Positions 1 to 7,630 are shown, counted from the stretch's first letter. The stretch is DNA of 30,941 nucleotides from a virus (IMGVR_UViG_3300042731_000377:1-30941); one strand, 5' to 3'. Notes: generated by a model from the sequence alone, not told the origin. A program made the numbers and translations.

Positions 1-1063
1 AGAGTTCACCAAGGTTTTGACCACCAGGCAGGGTAGTGATTTCTGTTCCGCGACCACCTTCACGACGAGGTAACCAGAAGTCTTCCAACATGGACATGTA
101 CTTCTTATCGTCACGCATCTCACCAGTGTTAGAATCATACACCAGTTTATTGCGATAGCGAGACATTACATCGCGCAAGTATTGTTCTGCTTTAATCTTA
201 GGCAGATTACCGACATCAATGTAAAAAATTCTACGCTCAGGTGCGCGTGATAATCTATAGATGACCAGAGAATCCTCAATCATTCTAAGTTGATTGAGTG
301 CCTTAATTGCCTTCTGCAGATAGGAAAGAACGGTTCCTTTATTCCTATCTACTAAACCAGAAGTGCAGTATGCAATAGACTCTCTAGAGAACTTAACACC
401 TTTCATTGCCTGACTAGTGCCAGGTTGTCCAATATTTACAGGATATTTGGGACTTGGTGTATACAGAAAATACTCTTCGATTTCTGGGAAATATACTTTG
501 TCAGTCTCGTGGACATTTGCAGTATTGAAGATGTTACCCTTATCGTCTTTCTTTTTCTCTTTGCGTATATAACGCATTTTAACGGGATCAATATACCTCA
601 GTTCCTGAATACCATCTGCGGGATTCTTAATGTCAATAACTTTGTTGTAGTATAATCTACCGTCTACATACCAGTTCTTAAAGATTTCGTGAGCTTTAGT
701 GTCAAAGTCTAAAAGATCTTTGATGTGCTTAAACTCATCTCTGATAATATTTTTAATACCATCAGATGCTCTAAGATTCTCAAGGTCAATCTCTACAGGA
801 GAATCGTTAGTATCTGATACAATTGCCTCGTTTACAATATCTTCTACCGCATTGTCCACCTCTGGGTGGAGTGCCATCTCTCTATATTTTTTAATCGCCT
901 GGTGCTCAGTCTTATAGATCCCTTCTAGATCGAGAACCTGACTAGAAAACCCGCTAGAAACATAATAATCAACCCCGTCCTCTCCTGTTTGAGGGACGGG
1001 GGATACCACACCTTTCGGTGTATCATCATTATCTTCAATTGAGAAACCAAAAAGACGAGCCAT
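1..1063 (-). CDS. 20: Portal vertex protein gp20 (N-terminal part, cut by window edge)
   Basis: This is the portal of T4-like phages: a dodecameric ring at the special capsid vertex through which the terminase pumps DNA and to which the neck attaches. I translated the open frame from ATG at 1063 (MARLFGFSIEDNDD) to the window edge and found about 354 codons without a stop; the C-terminus lies outside. Recognisable gp20 segments include HPEVDNAVEDIVNEAI near the N-terminus, the YIDPVKMRYIRK segment, LSRAPERRIFYIDVGNLP, and the final FWLPRREGGRGTEITTLPGG stretch. The gene follows tail tube gp19 by 34 bases, the usual order in this group, and a GATAAATA late-promoter-like motif lies about 30 bases upstream. 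The Shine-Dalgarno match is weak (CAGG). Identity is well supported by both sequence and position. Confidence 0.95.
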   Translation of the reverse strand, partial: MARLFGFSIEDNDDTPKGVVSPVPQTGEDGVDYYVSSGFSSQVLDLEGIYKTEHQAIKKYREMALHPEVDNAVEDIVNEAIVSDTNDSPVEIDLENLRASDGIKNIIRDEFKHIKDLLDFDTKAHEIFKNWYVDGRLYYNKVIDIKNPADGIQELRYIDPVKMRYIRKEKKKDDKGNIFNTANVHETDKVYFPEIEEYFLYTPSPKYPVNIGQPGTSQAMKGVKFSRESIAYCTSGLVDRNKGTVLSYLQKAIKALNQLRMIEDSLVIYRLSRAPERRIFYIDVGNLPKIKAEQYLRDVMSRYRNKLVYDSNTGEMRDDKKYMSMLEDFWLPRREGGRGTEITTLPGGQNLGEL

Positions 1064-1091
1064 TATTATGGATGAGTACCTGATATGATAC

Positions 1092-1099
1092 TATTTATC
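1092..1099 (-). promoter_or_regulatory. Late-promoter-like motif GATAAATA upstream of gp20
   Basis: The minus strand reads GATAAATA here, one mismatch from the T4 late promoter TATAAATA. It ends about 30 bases before the gp20 start codon and overlaps the gp19 stop codon. Other sites in the window have similar spacing. No mapped transcript is available, so this is a motif call. Confidence 0.6.
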
Positions 1100-1718
1100 A
1101 GGATACCGCACCACCGTTTCCGTCAGCTTCCCACCACTGGACCTGCAGGGTTACAGTGAATTCCTCAACAGCATCGCTCTGATCGTAAGAAAGATCGATC
1201 TGAGAAACATTTGTTGGGAATACGCTGTAGAACTTGTAAGTTCTCAGGATAGGAAGATTTTGGTCAGATGACTGCGAACCAGCAGCAACAGGTGCTCTGC
1301 CTAATTGATAGACATATGCATCTCTGGTATAATCTTCTGGGTTAACATTACCAGCGTTGTCAGAGACTTTCGACATGCTGTTCATCCATCTCTCGAAGGA
1401 AGAACGGATAGCAAAGTCGGTGTCATTGATAACGGTAATGGTCCACTCGTCGAAGGTTCTATCGCCAGCAATTTTAAGTTGGCGACCTCTGAAAGGAACC
1501 GTGATGGGGGCAATGTTAGATGCAGGAAGTGCAGCTGCCTTGACCAGGAATCTGGACTTAGCATCGATGTCACTTACATCAGAATCTACTACACCATCGG
1601 GGAACGCCAAGACCACCTCAAAGAGGTTAGGTCTTGCGATACCACCTGTCAGTCTGGACTTAAACTGATCAATAGTCCTGTCAGCTGTTCTTGGGGGATT
1701 TTGGTTGTTAATTGCCAT
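1098..1718 (-). CDS. 19: Tail tube protein gp19
   Basis: This 206-residue protein is the major subunit of the inner tail tube, which stacks as hexameric rings under the contractile sheath. The match to T4 gp19 is visible along its length: IARPNLFEVVLAFP near residue 28, AGDRTFDEWTITVINDTD around residue 85, FPTNVSQIDLSYDQ in the C-terminal third, and the terminal EEFTVTLQVQWWE. It is somewhat longer than T4 gp19 (163 residues); an N-terminal extension (MAINNQNPPRTADRTIDQF) accounts for part of the difference. The ATG at 1718 is preceded by AGAGGA at good Shine-Dalgarno spacing. It lies 32 bases after sheath gp18 and before portal gp20, the normal T4-like order. Confidence 0.96.
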   Translation of the reverse strand: MAINNQNPPRTADRTIDQFKSRLTGGIARPNLFEVVLAFPDGVVDSDVSDIDAKSRFLVKAAALPASNIAPITVPFRGRQLKIAGDRTFDEWTITVINDTDFAIRSSFERWMNSMSKVSDNAGNVNPEDYTRDAYVYQLGRAPVAAGSQSSDQNLPILRTYKFYSVFPTNVSQIDLSYDQSDAVEEFTVTLQVQWWEADGNGGAVS

Positions 1719-1750
1719 TGGTCTTTTTCCTCTATTTTATCTGGGTTAGA

Positions 1751-3991
1751 TCAAACTCTACCGATGACTTCTTCAAAGCTGACACCCGTGCGGGTGGCAA
1801 CGAAGGTCAGACCAATGAAGTTAATCGACCTTGCGGGTTTGATGTAGATGTCCGCAATAAACTCATTGGAATCAATAACAGCAGGTGTGTTATTCGTTTC
1901 GTCGCAAACGACGACGAAATCTTGAATACCTCTCTTCGACTGAACATCGCGGAGGAATGGTTCAACAATGTTGATGAAATTCAATCTAGTGATTTCATCG
2001 TTGAACTCGAACAGGATGTCCTTGGCAGCGGCAGCGATTGCCTTCTCAAGGTAGATGAACAGACGGCGAACATTGATTCTGTCGAATGCAGATGCTCTAC
2101 CAAGTCCAGTCTTATCACCAAAGAGGATAATACCTGCGCCAGGTGAAACAACAATAGGGTTAATTCTATTGCTGTAGAGTTTGTCTCTGTGTACTCTGTT
2201 AGGAGTATATGCAAGTTTGACCGCATTCAGAATAGCGCCTCTTGCAGTACCACCAGGAGAGAACCAGGGGAAGTTGTTGATATCATTTCTAGCACATGTG
2301 CCAGCGATATCGCCATTCAGAGGTACATATCTGAACTGTTGGTTGAACCTGTCATACATGTACTTGTAACTACTATCGAATACAGCGTAAGAACTGGATG
2401 TGATAGGAGCGTAGAACTCGATCAGGTTATCGGTTACAGTGTCTGTGTCCAGCGTAAGGGATTCGCCGACAGCAGCAGGACTCAGGAAGCAACCTCTCCA
2501 GGGGGAGATGAATGCAACTGCATCCTTTCTAAACTCAGCAACCTCAATAAGTTTGTTAGCAAGTGCCATGGTTTCAAACTTACCATGGTTTGCGGAACCT
2601 TGCAGAAGGAAATCAATATCGATTTCATCTGGGTTCTTGAGAAGATCGTAACCTTGGGATAATGAACCGATGTCGATATTCAGAGCGTTAGAAGCAGTTA
2701 CAGTGGCGATACCATTGTAGTTAGTGCCGTTAGCGATAGTGCCCTGATAGTTACCAACAGAACTGAAGGTTACATCCTTAACATCTTGGTCCCAACCACC
2801 ATCTCCAAATACATCCCATCCGTCAGAATCGAAACCAGTGGTAGTGATACCAGAGGGAGCAGAACCAGCGAAGAGATTATCAGAACCAACTTCGATTACC
2901 TTTCTCCAGTAAGATGCTGTACCAGCAGAGAACTGTGCATCTCTACCTTTAGAAAGATTGAAGTGTTTCTCAAGGATTGTTCCAGCGTTGCCTGTAAGGG
3001 AACCGCTATCGTCGAAGACCAAAACATGAACTTCGTCGAATCTGGAGTTTCTAGCAGCGGCGTAGGAAGAGGTTCCAGGTTTCTCAGCGAAAGTGTTCCA
3101 AGCAAGAACCGAACCGTTGTTCAGAGTAATGCTTTGGTTATCGAACCAATCCTTAGCACCAGTGTAGGAAACTGTTGGAGTGTAGTTGGTTACCAGACCA
3201 GCAACTGTCTTACCATAGTGGGAAGAAGTGAAGGTGTGGATACCGAGAGCACCAGTCTCACTGAACTGATAAATGCTCTTTGCTTTGTAATCGACTGCGG
3301 TTTCTGTGCCAGCAGCGGATACATGAGAGACTAGTTTGACAGTTACCTGACCAGCACCAATTTCGGTAATCTGACCTTTGAAGTATCCATCGAGCAGAGA
3401 AGTTGCACCAGCACCAGCAACGACTGTTCCAGCAGGAACTGCCTGAGTGATACCGTAACCAACTCTCAGGTCGATAGCAGCAACTGGGTTAACGGTAGAA
3501 CCGTAACCAAGAACTGCGGTAGTATCGATACCAGTAATGATCTGGTCACCCAGTCCATCAATGGTGGCAACTGTAATTCCGTTAGACCAAGAACCAGGGT
3601 TCTTAGCAGCATAGACAACACCAGTGATGGTGTTTTCGTTATAACCCAGGTTTACATAGTCTTCTGGGCTCTTAATCTTGACGCTGGCAGCAGCACCAAT
3701 AAAACCGTTCTTAAGTTCTTCGTCATCAGCTCTGACGACTCTCATTACGCCGCCGTAAGCGAGGTATGAGGAAGCGGTGTACCAATACTCGTAGTGGTTG
3801 TCCTTGGGATACGGTTGACCGAAAGTATCCAAAAGGTCAGCTTCGGTCTCAATAAGTTCGGGTGTCTCTACTGGACCTTTTGCGAAAGGAGCAACCAGAC
3901 CACCAGTCAGTGTCGATGTTGCATCGACTCTTCCGTTGGTAAGATCAACTTCCCTTACATTAATTCCAGGAGATGCTAAATTGAGCGGCAT
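1751..3991 (-). CDS. 18: Tail sheath protein gp18
   Basis: This 746-residue protein is the contractile tail sheath subunit, which polymerises around the gp19 tube and drives it through the cell envelope on contraction. The N-terminus MPLNLASPGINVREVDLTNG is typical of myovirus sheath proteins. The conserved C-terminal sheath domain is clear: VRRLFIYLEKAI, FEFNDEITRLNF, GIQDFVVVCDETNNTP and IADIYIKPARSINFI, ending TGVSFEEVIGRV. It is longer than T4 gp18 (659 residues), and the extra length lies in the variable middle exposed on the outside of the sheath. An excellent AAGGAG precedes the ATG at 3991, and a CTAAATA late-promoter-like site sits about 35 bases upstream. Confidence 0.97.
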   Translation of the reverse strand: MPLNLASPGINVREVDLTNGRVDATSTLTGGLVAPFAKGPVETPELIETEADLLDTFGQPYPKDNHYEYWYTASSYLAYGGVMRVVRADDEELKNGFIGAAASVKIKSPEDYVNLGYNENTITGVVYAAKNPGSWSNGITVATIDGLGDQIITGIDTTAVLGYGSTVNPVAAIDLRVGYGITQAVPAGTVVAGAGATSLLDGYFKGQITEIGAGQVTVKLVSHVSAAGTETAVDYKAKSIYQFSETGALGIHTFTSSHYGKTVAGLVTNYTPTVSYTGAKDWFDNQSITLNNGSVLAWNTFAEKPGTSSYAAARNSRFDEVHVLVFDDSGSLTGNAGTILEKHFNLSKGRDAQFSAGTASYWRKVIEVGSDNLFAGSAPSGITTTGFDSDGWDVFGDGGWDQDVKDVTFSSVGNYQGTIANGTNYNGIATVTASNALNIDIGSLSQGYDLLKNPDEIDIDFLLQGSANHGKFETMALANKLIEVAEFRKDAVAFISPWRGCFLSPAAVGESLTLDTDTVTDNLIEFYAPITSSSYAVFDSSYKYMYDRFNQQFRYVPLNGDIAGTCARNDINNFPWFSPGGTARGAILNAVKLAYTPNRVHRDKLYSNRINPIVVSPGAGIILFGDKTGLGRASAFDRINVRRLFIYLEKAIAAAAKDILFEFNDEITRLNFINIVEPFLRDVQSKRGIQDFVVVCDETNNTPAVIDSNEFIADIYIKPARSINFIGLTFVATRTGVSFEEVIGRV

Positions 3992-4025
3992 CTGTAACTC
4001 CTTGTAGAATCCAATAATCTAGAAA

Positions 4026-4032
4026 TATTTAG
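4026..4032 (-). promoter_or_regulatory. Late-promoter-like motif CTAAATA upstream of gp18
   Basis: The minus strand reads CCCTAAATATTT in the gap between the 73-residue zinc protein and gp18. It contains the TAAATA core of T4-type late promoters and lies about 35 bases from the gp18 start. The gap (3992-4073) holds this motif and the gp18 ribosome binding site; I see no terminator hairpin in it. Confidence 0.5.
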
Positions 4033-4073
4033 GGTTAGGGGTATTTTCAGGGGGGAAACACTGCATGAACAAC

Positions 4074-4295
4074 CTACCAGTCTGGGTATTCCCATTGTGT
4101 GGATCTTCCAGCTTTTCTTGTATTGAGTATCCGTTTTTTTGTGCATTCTTTGCACTCATATGAGTACGCCGATGGACCGCTAGTTTTTCTTATTTTATAG
4201 AAGTCTGAGACAAGTTCTTTTGTCTTGAGACAAGATCTACACTTTCTTTCTTTAAAGATGTAATGTTCTAGATCAAACTCATCCCCAAAGTCCAT
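4074..4295 (-). CDS. Small CxxC/CxxC zinc-ribbon-like protein, function unknown
   Basis: This is a 73-residue protein beginning MDFGDEFDLEHY. Its paired cysteines C19-x2-C22 and C48-x2-C51 are separated by 25 residues and surrounded by Lys, Arg, Phe and Tyr (KCRSCLKTKEL... ECKECTKKR). This is the pattern of the small zinc-binding domain seen at the N-terminus of many phage HNH endonucleases, but no HNH catalytic core follows. I chose ATG at 4295 because it overlaps the gp17 stop as TGATG and has GGGAG eight bases upstream. A GTG at 4310 in the same frame would add five residues inside gp17 and has no such signal. It may be an endonuclease remnant, a free zinc-ribbon DNA-binding protein or a packaging accessory; the sequence does not decide. 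Confidence 0.75.
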   Translation of the reverse strand: MDFGDEFDLEHYIFKERKCRSCLKTKELVSDFYKIRKTSGPSAYSYECKECTKKRILNTRKAGRSTQWEYPDW

Positions 4296-5947
4296 CAGTA
4301 ATACTCCCACATAAAAGATCTATCACCATACTCATCTGTTTTCCATCTAGTTCCATCAGAGTCAACAAACTCTTCATCATCCTCAACACCGTTTAGAATA
4401 AACCCGAAGGGTGCCATGTCTTGTTCAATCTGATTCTTTTGCTCTTCATAGATTCTCTTACGAACATCATTGTCCGTCATCTCTCGGAAGTAATCTTGAG
4501 CGACCAACCATGCGAAGATAACCAGACACATTGCAAGGTCATCATGACATCCGTCTTCTGCCTCCCACGATTGTTTCTTCTGTACAAAGGTAGTTAACTC
4601 AGCAATAATATCATAGTCATTAGTAAATAGTTTGTCCTCTTCAATCAATGCCTTTAGGTTAGAACATCCAGTCTTCTTAACTGCCTGAGTCATCCTGACT
4701 CCCATCTGTGTTTTCTTACCAGAGAACCCAGACCCAACAATTTGACCTGCTCTACCTCTCATAGAACACATCAGCATATTTTCATACTCTAGATCATATT
4801 GCAAGATACTAGCAACCTGCTCGCCGATATCATTAACTTCGACTAATACATATGCTTCGTTATATGCCTTTGCCATATCCAAGATAATACTTGGGAACAG
4901 CATAGGTTTGATCTCATTGTTTTTATATCTTGCTACAGTTTTGTATGGAAAGGTAGTAATATCAAAAACTACAAATGCACTGTAGTCATGATCAATACCT
5001 CTAGCAGTATCGACTGTGATAATATAATTTTTTTCCTTCTCTGGTTCTTCATATACTACAAGACCCTTACCATTGTTTTTGATTGGATCTTCAAAAACAA
5101 GATTGCGTAATTTAGAAACACTAATGAGAGTATCAACAGATCCAAGGAATTCGCACTCGAACTCAACTTTGAACTGCTGTTCAGATGTGTTGGCAACAGT
5201 TTGTGCTTTCCATGCAGCATCCCTACCAGGTACTTCGGACCAGTGAACTTCCGTTGCAGTATATTCGTTCTTACCTCTTTGTGCGTCGTGCCAATATCTA
5301 TAGAAATGGTTCATCCCGTGAGGGGTAGAAACCATAATTACTTTCGTTGTTTTACCAGAAGTAATAGTAGGATAAACAGAACTAAAGAATTGCTCTGCAA
5401 TATGGTTTGGAACGAACGCAAACTCATCGAGGAAGATGATGTTAAACGACATACCTCGGACAGCAGACGCAGATGTAGAAGCTGCCAATATCTTACTGCC
5501 ATTCTCTAACTCGATAGAACCTTTATTCCAGGATATAATACCCTGCTGCATCCACTTTGGCAAGTTTTCGTATGCAGTTGCTAACCTTCCTAACAATTCT
5601 CTAGCAGTCGCTGCTTTGTTGGCAAGAATACCTACATTAACACTGTCATTAAACACAATATAATGCAAGAGGTAAGATACACATGTAGTAGACTTACCAG
5701 TCTGTCTGGGCATCTTACAGATGTTAAATCGTTTCTCGTGGAAGTTTCTAATTAACTTCTCCTGAAAGTCCCACATCTTGAAAGGTACAAGACCTTCATC
5801 AAGAGAAACGATCTTTACATAGTTTTTGGCAAAATATACTGGATCTTTCTTACACCTCAAATACTCCTCAACATCCTCTTTTGTAAAGTTTATTGGGGTA
5901 TTTGCTCTTTTTAGATTAGGATTACCAAGGTAGATATCTTCTGGCAT
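4295..5947 (-). CDS. 17: Terminase large subunit gp17 (packaging ATPase and nuclease)
   Basis: This 550-residue protein is the DNA-packaging motor. It hydrolyses ATP to pump DNA through the portal and cuts the concatemer at headful. The ATPase domain shows a Walker A motif PRQTGKST (residues 80-87), a Walker B motif IIFLDE with D174 and E175, and coupling motif VSTPHG (206-211) followed by MNHFYRYW. The nuclease domain shows D313 in ITVDTARGIDHDYSAF, E370 in VLVEVNDIGEQ, and D469/D470 in GCHDDLAMC, matching the acidic triad of T4 gp17. The length is slightly below T4 gp17 (610 residues). AAGGAG lies just before the ATG at 5947, and the preceding membrane-protein gene stops two bases earlier. 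Its partner gp16 is about 2.1 kb upstream, separated by small genes. Confidence 0.97.
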   Translation of the reverse strand: MPEDIYLGNPNLKRANTPINFTKEDVEEYLRCKKDPVYFAKNYVKIVSLDEGLVPFKMWDFQEKLIRNFHEKRFNICKMPRQTGKSTTCVSYLLHYIVFNDSVNVGILANKAATARELLGRLATAYENLPKWMQQGIISWNKGSIELENGSKILAASTSASAVRGMSFNIIFLDEFAFVPNHIAEQFFSSVYPTITSGKTTKVIMVSTPHGMNHFYRYWHDAQRGKNEYTATEVHWSEVPGRDAAWKAQTVANTSEQQFKVEFECEFLGSVDTLISVSKLRNLVFEDPIKNNGKGLVVYEEPEKEKNYIITVDTARGIDHDYSAFVVFDITTFPYKTVARYKNNEIKPMLFPSIILDMAKAYNEAYVLVEVNDIGEQVASILQYDLEYENMLMCSMRGRAGQIVGSGFSGKKTQMGVRMTQAVKKTGCSNLKALIEEDKLFTNDYDIIAELTTFVQKKQSWEAEDGCHDDLAMCLVIFAWLVAQDYFREMTDNDVRKRIYEEQKNQIEQDMAPFGFILNGVEDDEEFVDSDGTRWKTDEYGDRSFMWEYY

Positions 5948-5948
5948 A

Positions 5949-6089
5949 TCACTCCTTCATTTCGTCAGTAGCCATCTTTAATATGTATGCAACATAATAC
6001 AAAACCCCCGCCAAAAATATGACGAGGGATATAATTACGCTCCATGTAGGATCGTTTAAGTTCTCCAATGGTCGAAGGACAAGATTCAT
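5949..6089 (-). CDS. 46-residue single-pass membrane protein, function unknown
   Basis: I translated this short frame from the sequence: it begins MNLVLRPLENLNDPTWSV and ends ILKMATDEMKE. Residues about 17-37 (VIISLVIFLAGVLYYVAYIL) form one hydrophobic segment with a charged C-terminal tail, so a single transmembrane helix is likely. Its ATG overlaps the stop of the upstream 93-residue gene as ATGA, and its TGA ends two bases before the gp17 start. Its last codons (AAG GAG) carry the gp17 Shine-Dalgarno sequence. The tight fit in the gene string supports a real gene. Nothing in it shows a specific function. Membrane proteins this small in phage late regions include holins and envelope-remodelling peptides, but that is only a possibility. 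Confidence 0.7.
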   Translation of the reverse strand: MNLVLRPLENLNDPTWSVIISLVIFLAGVLYYVAYILKMATDEMKE

Positions 6090-6367
6090 AATTTGTCTTC
6101 TAGTTCTTTCATCATCGACTTTCTTTCGTCGATCTTACCATCTATATATCCTGCTCTATACTCCCATGTCTGCCCACCATCTTGTCCTTTCATAGGATTG
6201 ATGCAACGATGGTCTCCCAACTTATTGCATACCAGACTTGCTAGATCTGTTTCACTACCAGTGTTACCAGTACCACCCCAGATATGTTGCCCATTAATCC
6301 AGATAGCACCGCACTTCTCACATTCTTTACGCTCAAGTTTGAGGTCTGAAAATTCGTTGTCAGACAT
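6086..6367 (-). CDS. Conserved-type 93-residue protein with cysteine motif, function unknown
   Basis: This soluble 93-residue protein has an N-terminal CEKC pair (C16, C19) followed by GAIWINGQHIWGG, then C47 in LVCNKLGD and C55 in HRCINPMKGQ. Four cysteines in this spacing suggest a small zinc-binding fold. A charged, probably helical C-terminus (KIDERKSMMKELEDKL) follows. I recognise it as a type of small protein found near the terminase genes of marine T4-like phages, but I know no function for it. The start MSDNEFSDL at 6367 overlaps the end of the upstream membrane-protein gene, and its stop overlaps the next start as ATGA. Confidence 0.75.
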   Translation of the reverse strand: MSDNEFSDLKLERKECEKCGAIWINGQHIWGGTGNTGSETDLASLVCNKLGDHRCINPMKGQDGGQTWEYRAGYIDGKIDERKSMMKELEDKL

Positions 6368-6554
6368 GTTCGTTTTCCCTCCTAATAATTCCTAGTTGTT
6401 TTTCTAGTTTCTTCCGCATGAAGTACATCCTCACTTGGATAATGGCATACCTGACTGATAAGTCAGCATAGTGTACTAACCGCATTGTAGACTCGTATCC
6501 ACCAATAGCAACCAATCCAATAAAGATCGCAACGCAGATGTAGAAACCTAGCAT
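6360..6554 (-). CDS. Small membrane protein (64 residues), function unknown
   Basis: The protein begins MLGFYICVAIFIGLVAIGGY, a strongly hydrophobic N-terminal segment that is probably a membrane anchor. It is followed by a basic amphipathic region (residues about 25-64) rich in Arg, Lys and Glu, with segments YAIIQVRMYFMRKKLEKQLG and RRENEHV. I prefer ATG at 6554. A GTG at 6566 in frame would add four residues but lacks an upstream ribosome binding site. From the ATG, an AGAG lies 11 bases upstream and a CTAAATA late-promoter-like motif about 31 bases upstream, the spacing seen at other genes here. Orientation and function are unknown. Confidence 0.65.
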   Translation of the reverse strand: MLGFYICVAIFIGLVAIGGYESTMRLVHYADLSVRYAIIQVRMYFMRKKLEKQLGIIRRENEHV

Positions 6555-6584
6555 ATGGAGTATCACTCTGATACCATTATAGGT

Positions 6585-6591
6585 CTATTTA
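6585..6591 (-). promoter_or_regulatory. Late-promoter-like motif CTAAATA
   Basis: The minus strand reads CTCTAAATAGACC in the 55-base gap between the DUF6321-type gene and the small membrane protein gene. It lies about 31 bases upstream of the ATG at 6554. It would start the short operon leading into gp17. Motif evidence only. Confidence 0.5.
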
Positions 6592-6621
6592 GAGATTTGT
6601 CAGGTAGGATTTAATACTCAA

Positions 6622-7242
6622 TCAGCATTTCCACTTACGGAGAGCAAGTGCTTTACGAGTGGGGCGACCCTTCTCGTCTTTCATAGGTCCTTTCATGCCA
6701 CCCATGCGGGCACAGAAAGATCTTTTACGAGGACCACCTTCGGGTTGTGGTGCCTTCAGATCTGAACCAGGATTCTCGCGCTCATAGGACTTACGACCTT
6801 TTTCGTTTAGACCGCCAGAAGGATTCTTTCCTTCCTTACGCTGCCATGCAGACTCACTAACAGAAAACTCCTCTTTTCTACTATTATCCAATCTAATGAC
6901 TTTATCGCCCAGTCTATGAGAAATACCCGTTCCTCCAGTCTCAGCTTTTTTTCTGGGACCTTTATGGAGTGGATTTTTGATATCTAGGTTGGGATGACCA
7001 ATATATCCGTCACCAGGTTTACCCCCTAAAACTTCATCTAGTTTCTTCTTCTCAGGAAGATCGTCGTGCTTAGTAGATGCAAAGTCCTTCACATCTTTTT
7101 TCTTCATGGTCCTGGCAAGTTTTTTCACTTGCTCAGATGGATTATCCATCTCGCCTTTTTGAGCAGCACGAACCATGCCCATCAGTCTCTGCTGAGACTT
7201 ACTTTTTGCCTCTTCGGCAAACTGATGATATGATCTACCCAT
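6622..7242 (-). CDS. Basic protein with DUF3008-like and DUF6321-like parts
   Basis: This 206-residue, strongly basic protein appears to join two small domains. The N-terminal part (about residues 1-65) reads KSKSQQRLMGMVRAAQKGEM, then VKKLARTMKKKDVKDFASTK, the pattern I associate with DUF3008. The C-terminal part (about 135-206) contains SAWQRKEGKNPSGGLNEKGR, SFCARMGGMKGP and DEKGRPTRKALALRKWKC, the pattern I associate with DUF6321. The middle contains GYIGHPNLDIKNPLHKG and little predicted structure. Neither domain has a function I can name. Many Lys, Arg and Gly residues and a place between the terminase subunits would suit a nucleic-acid-binding or head-associated role, but this is inference. 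A GATAAATA motif lies about 22 bases upstream, and the start overlaps the end of the 43-residue zinc-finger frame. Confidence 0.85.
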   Translation of the reverse strand: MGRSYHQFAEEAKSKSQQRLMGMVRAAQKGEMDNPSEQVKKLARTMKKKDVKDFASTKHDDLPEKKKLDEVLGGKPGDGYIGHPNLDIKNPLHKGPRKKAETGGTGISHRLGDKVIRLDNSRKEEFSVSESAWQRKEGKNPSGGLNEKGRKSYERENPGSDLKAPQPEGGPRKRSFCARMGGMKGPMKDEKGRPTRKALALRKWKC

Positions 7243-7366
7243 TTTTACTGAGTCTTTTTTTATTATTTATCTTTGCTTTGCAAATTTTCATGTGGGAAAG
7301 AACCAACTGCTCTAGAGTTGGTGATTCGTGCCCGCAGTACGGGCACTTATGAATCCTTCTTTCCAC
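7235..7366 (-). CDS. 43-residue C2HC zinc-finger protein with GTG start
   Basis: I translated this frame by hand: GTG at 7366, then ERRIHKCPYCGHESPTLEQL, VLSHMKICKAKINNKKRLSKNG and a TAG stop. The arrangement C8-x2-C11-x13-H25-x3-C29 is a classic zinc-finger spacing, with the usual hydrophobic residues between the metal ligands and a basic tail. The stop codon lies inside the first codons of the next gene (eight bases shared), as expected in this compact string. Weak points are the GTG start, the absence of a clear Shine-Dalgarno sequence, and a late-promoter-like motif within its last third. A DNA- or RNA-binding or protein-adaptor role is possible. Confidence 0.6.
   Translation of the reverse strand: MERRIHKCPYCGHESPTLEQLVLSHMKICKAKINNKKRLSKNG
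7264..7271 (-). promoter_or_regulatory. Late-promoter-like motif GATAAATA upstream of the DUF6321-type gene
   Basis: The minus strand reads AAAGATAAATAATAAAAAAAG, one mismatch from TATAAATA, and ends about 22 bases before the ATG at 7242. It lies inside the 3' end of the 43-residue zinc-finger frame. Motif evidence only. Confidence 0.5.
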
Positions 7367-7373
7367 GACTACA

Positions 7374-7628
7374 TCATGGCAATGATGGTAATGCGGGACC
7401 CGTGGTACTAGGAGGTGCTGGTACTGCTACATCAGTTATATCTGGTACTGCAGAATCTAACATTCCAGGAAGAGCTCCAGCGATTGCCTCTGTTGCTGCT
7501 GCAGCGATCTTCTCCTTAGCAGATTCAATCAGTGCATCTTTTTGGAAATAAACATAGGCACCACCACCGATGATGCTAGCAGTGCCCAAGAAAGAGAGGA
7601 CTGCGAGTGTGTTAATAATTTTTTGCAT
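7374..7628 (-). CDS. Small membrane-anchored Ala/Pro-rich protein, function unknown
   Basis: This 84-residue protein has an N-terminal hydrophobic segment (about residues 7-28, LAVLSFLGTASIIGGGAYVY) preceded by a single Lys, so it is a membrane anchor or signal sequence. The middle (about 30-55) is an Ala- and Glu-rich probable helix (IESAKEKIAAAATEAIAGAL). The tail is low in complexity and rich in proline (VPAPPSTTGPALPSLP). It starts two bases after the stop of the 148-residue membrane protein gene, so the two are probably co-translated. Small paired membrane proteins in phage late regions are often lysis proteins, but no signature here settles that. I know similar proteins from cyanomyoviruses only as conserved hypotheticals. 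Confidence 0.75.
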   Translation of the reverse strand: MQKIINTLAVLSFLGTASIIGGGAYVYFQKDALIESAKEKIAAAATEAIAGALPGMLDSAVPDITDVAVPAPPSTTGPALPSLP

Positions 7629-7630
7629 GA

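Noticed and set aside
3992-4073. Possible terminator in the gap before gp18
   Set aside because: There is a C-run and G-rich stretch but no stem that pairs and no T-run after it.
4296-4310. GTG at 4310 as the start of the zinc-ribbon protein
   Set aside because: The ATG at 4295 overlaps the gp17 stop as TGATG and has GGGAG at proper spacing; the GTG has neither.
7328-7346. Perfect 7-bp inverted repeat (GTGCCCG, 5-base loop, CGGGCAC) about 30 bases after the 84-residue gene stop, like a terminator
   Set aside because: No run of T follows on the minus strand, and the sequence encodes the CPYCGH metal-binding part of the 43-residue zinc finger, which explains its base composition.
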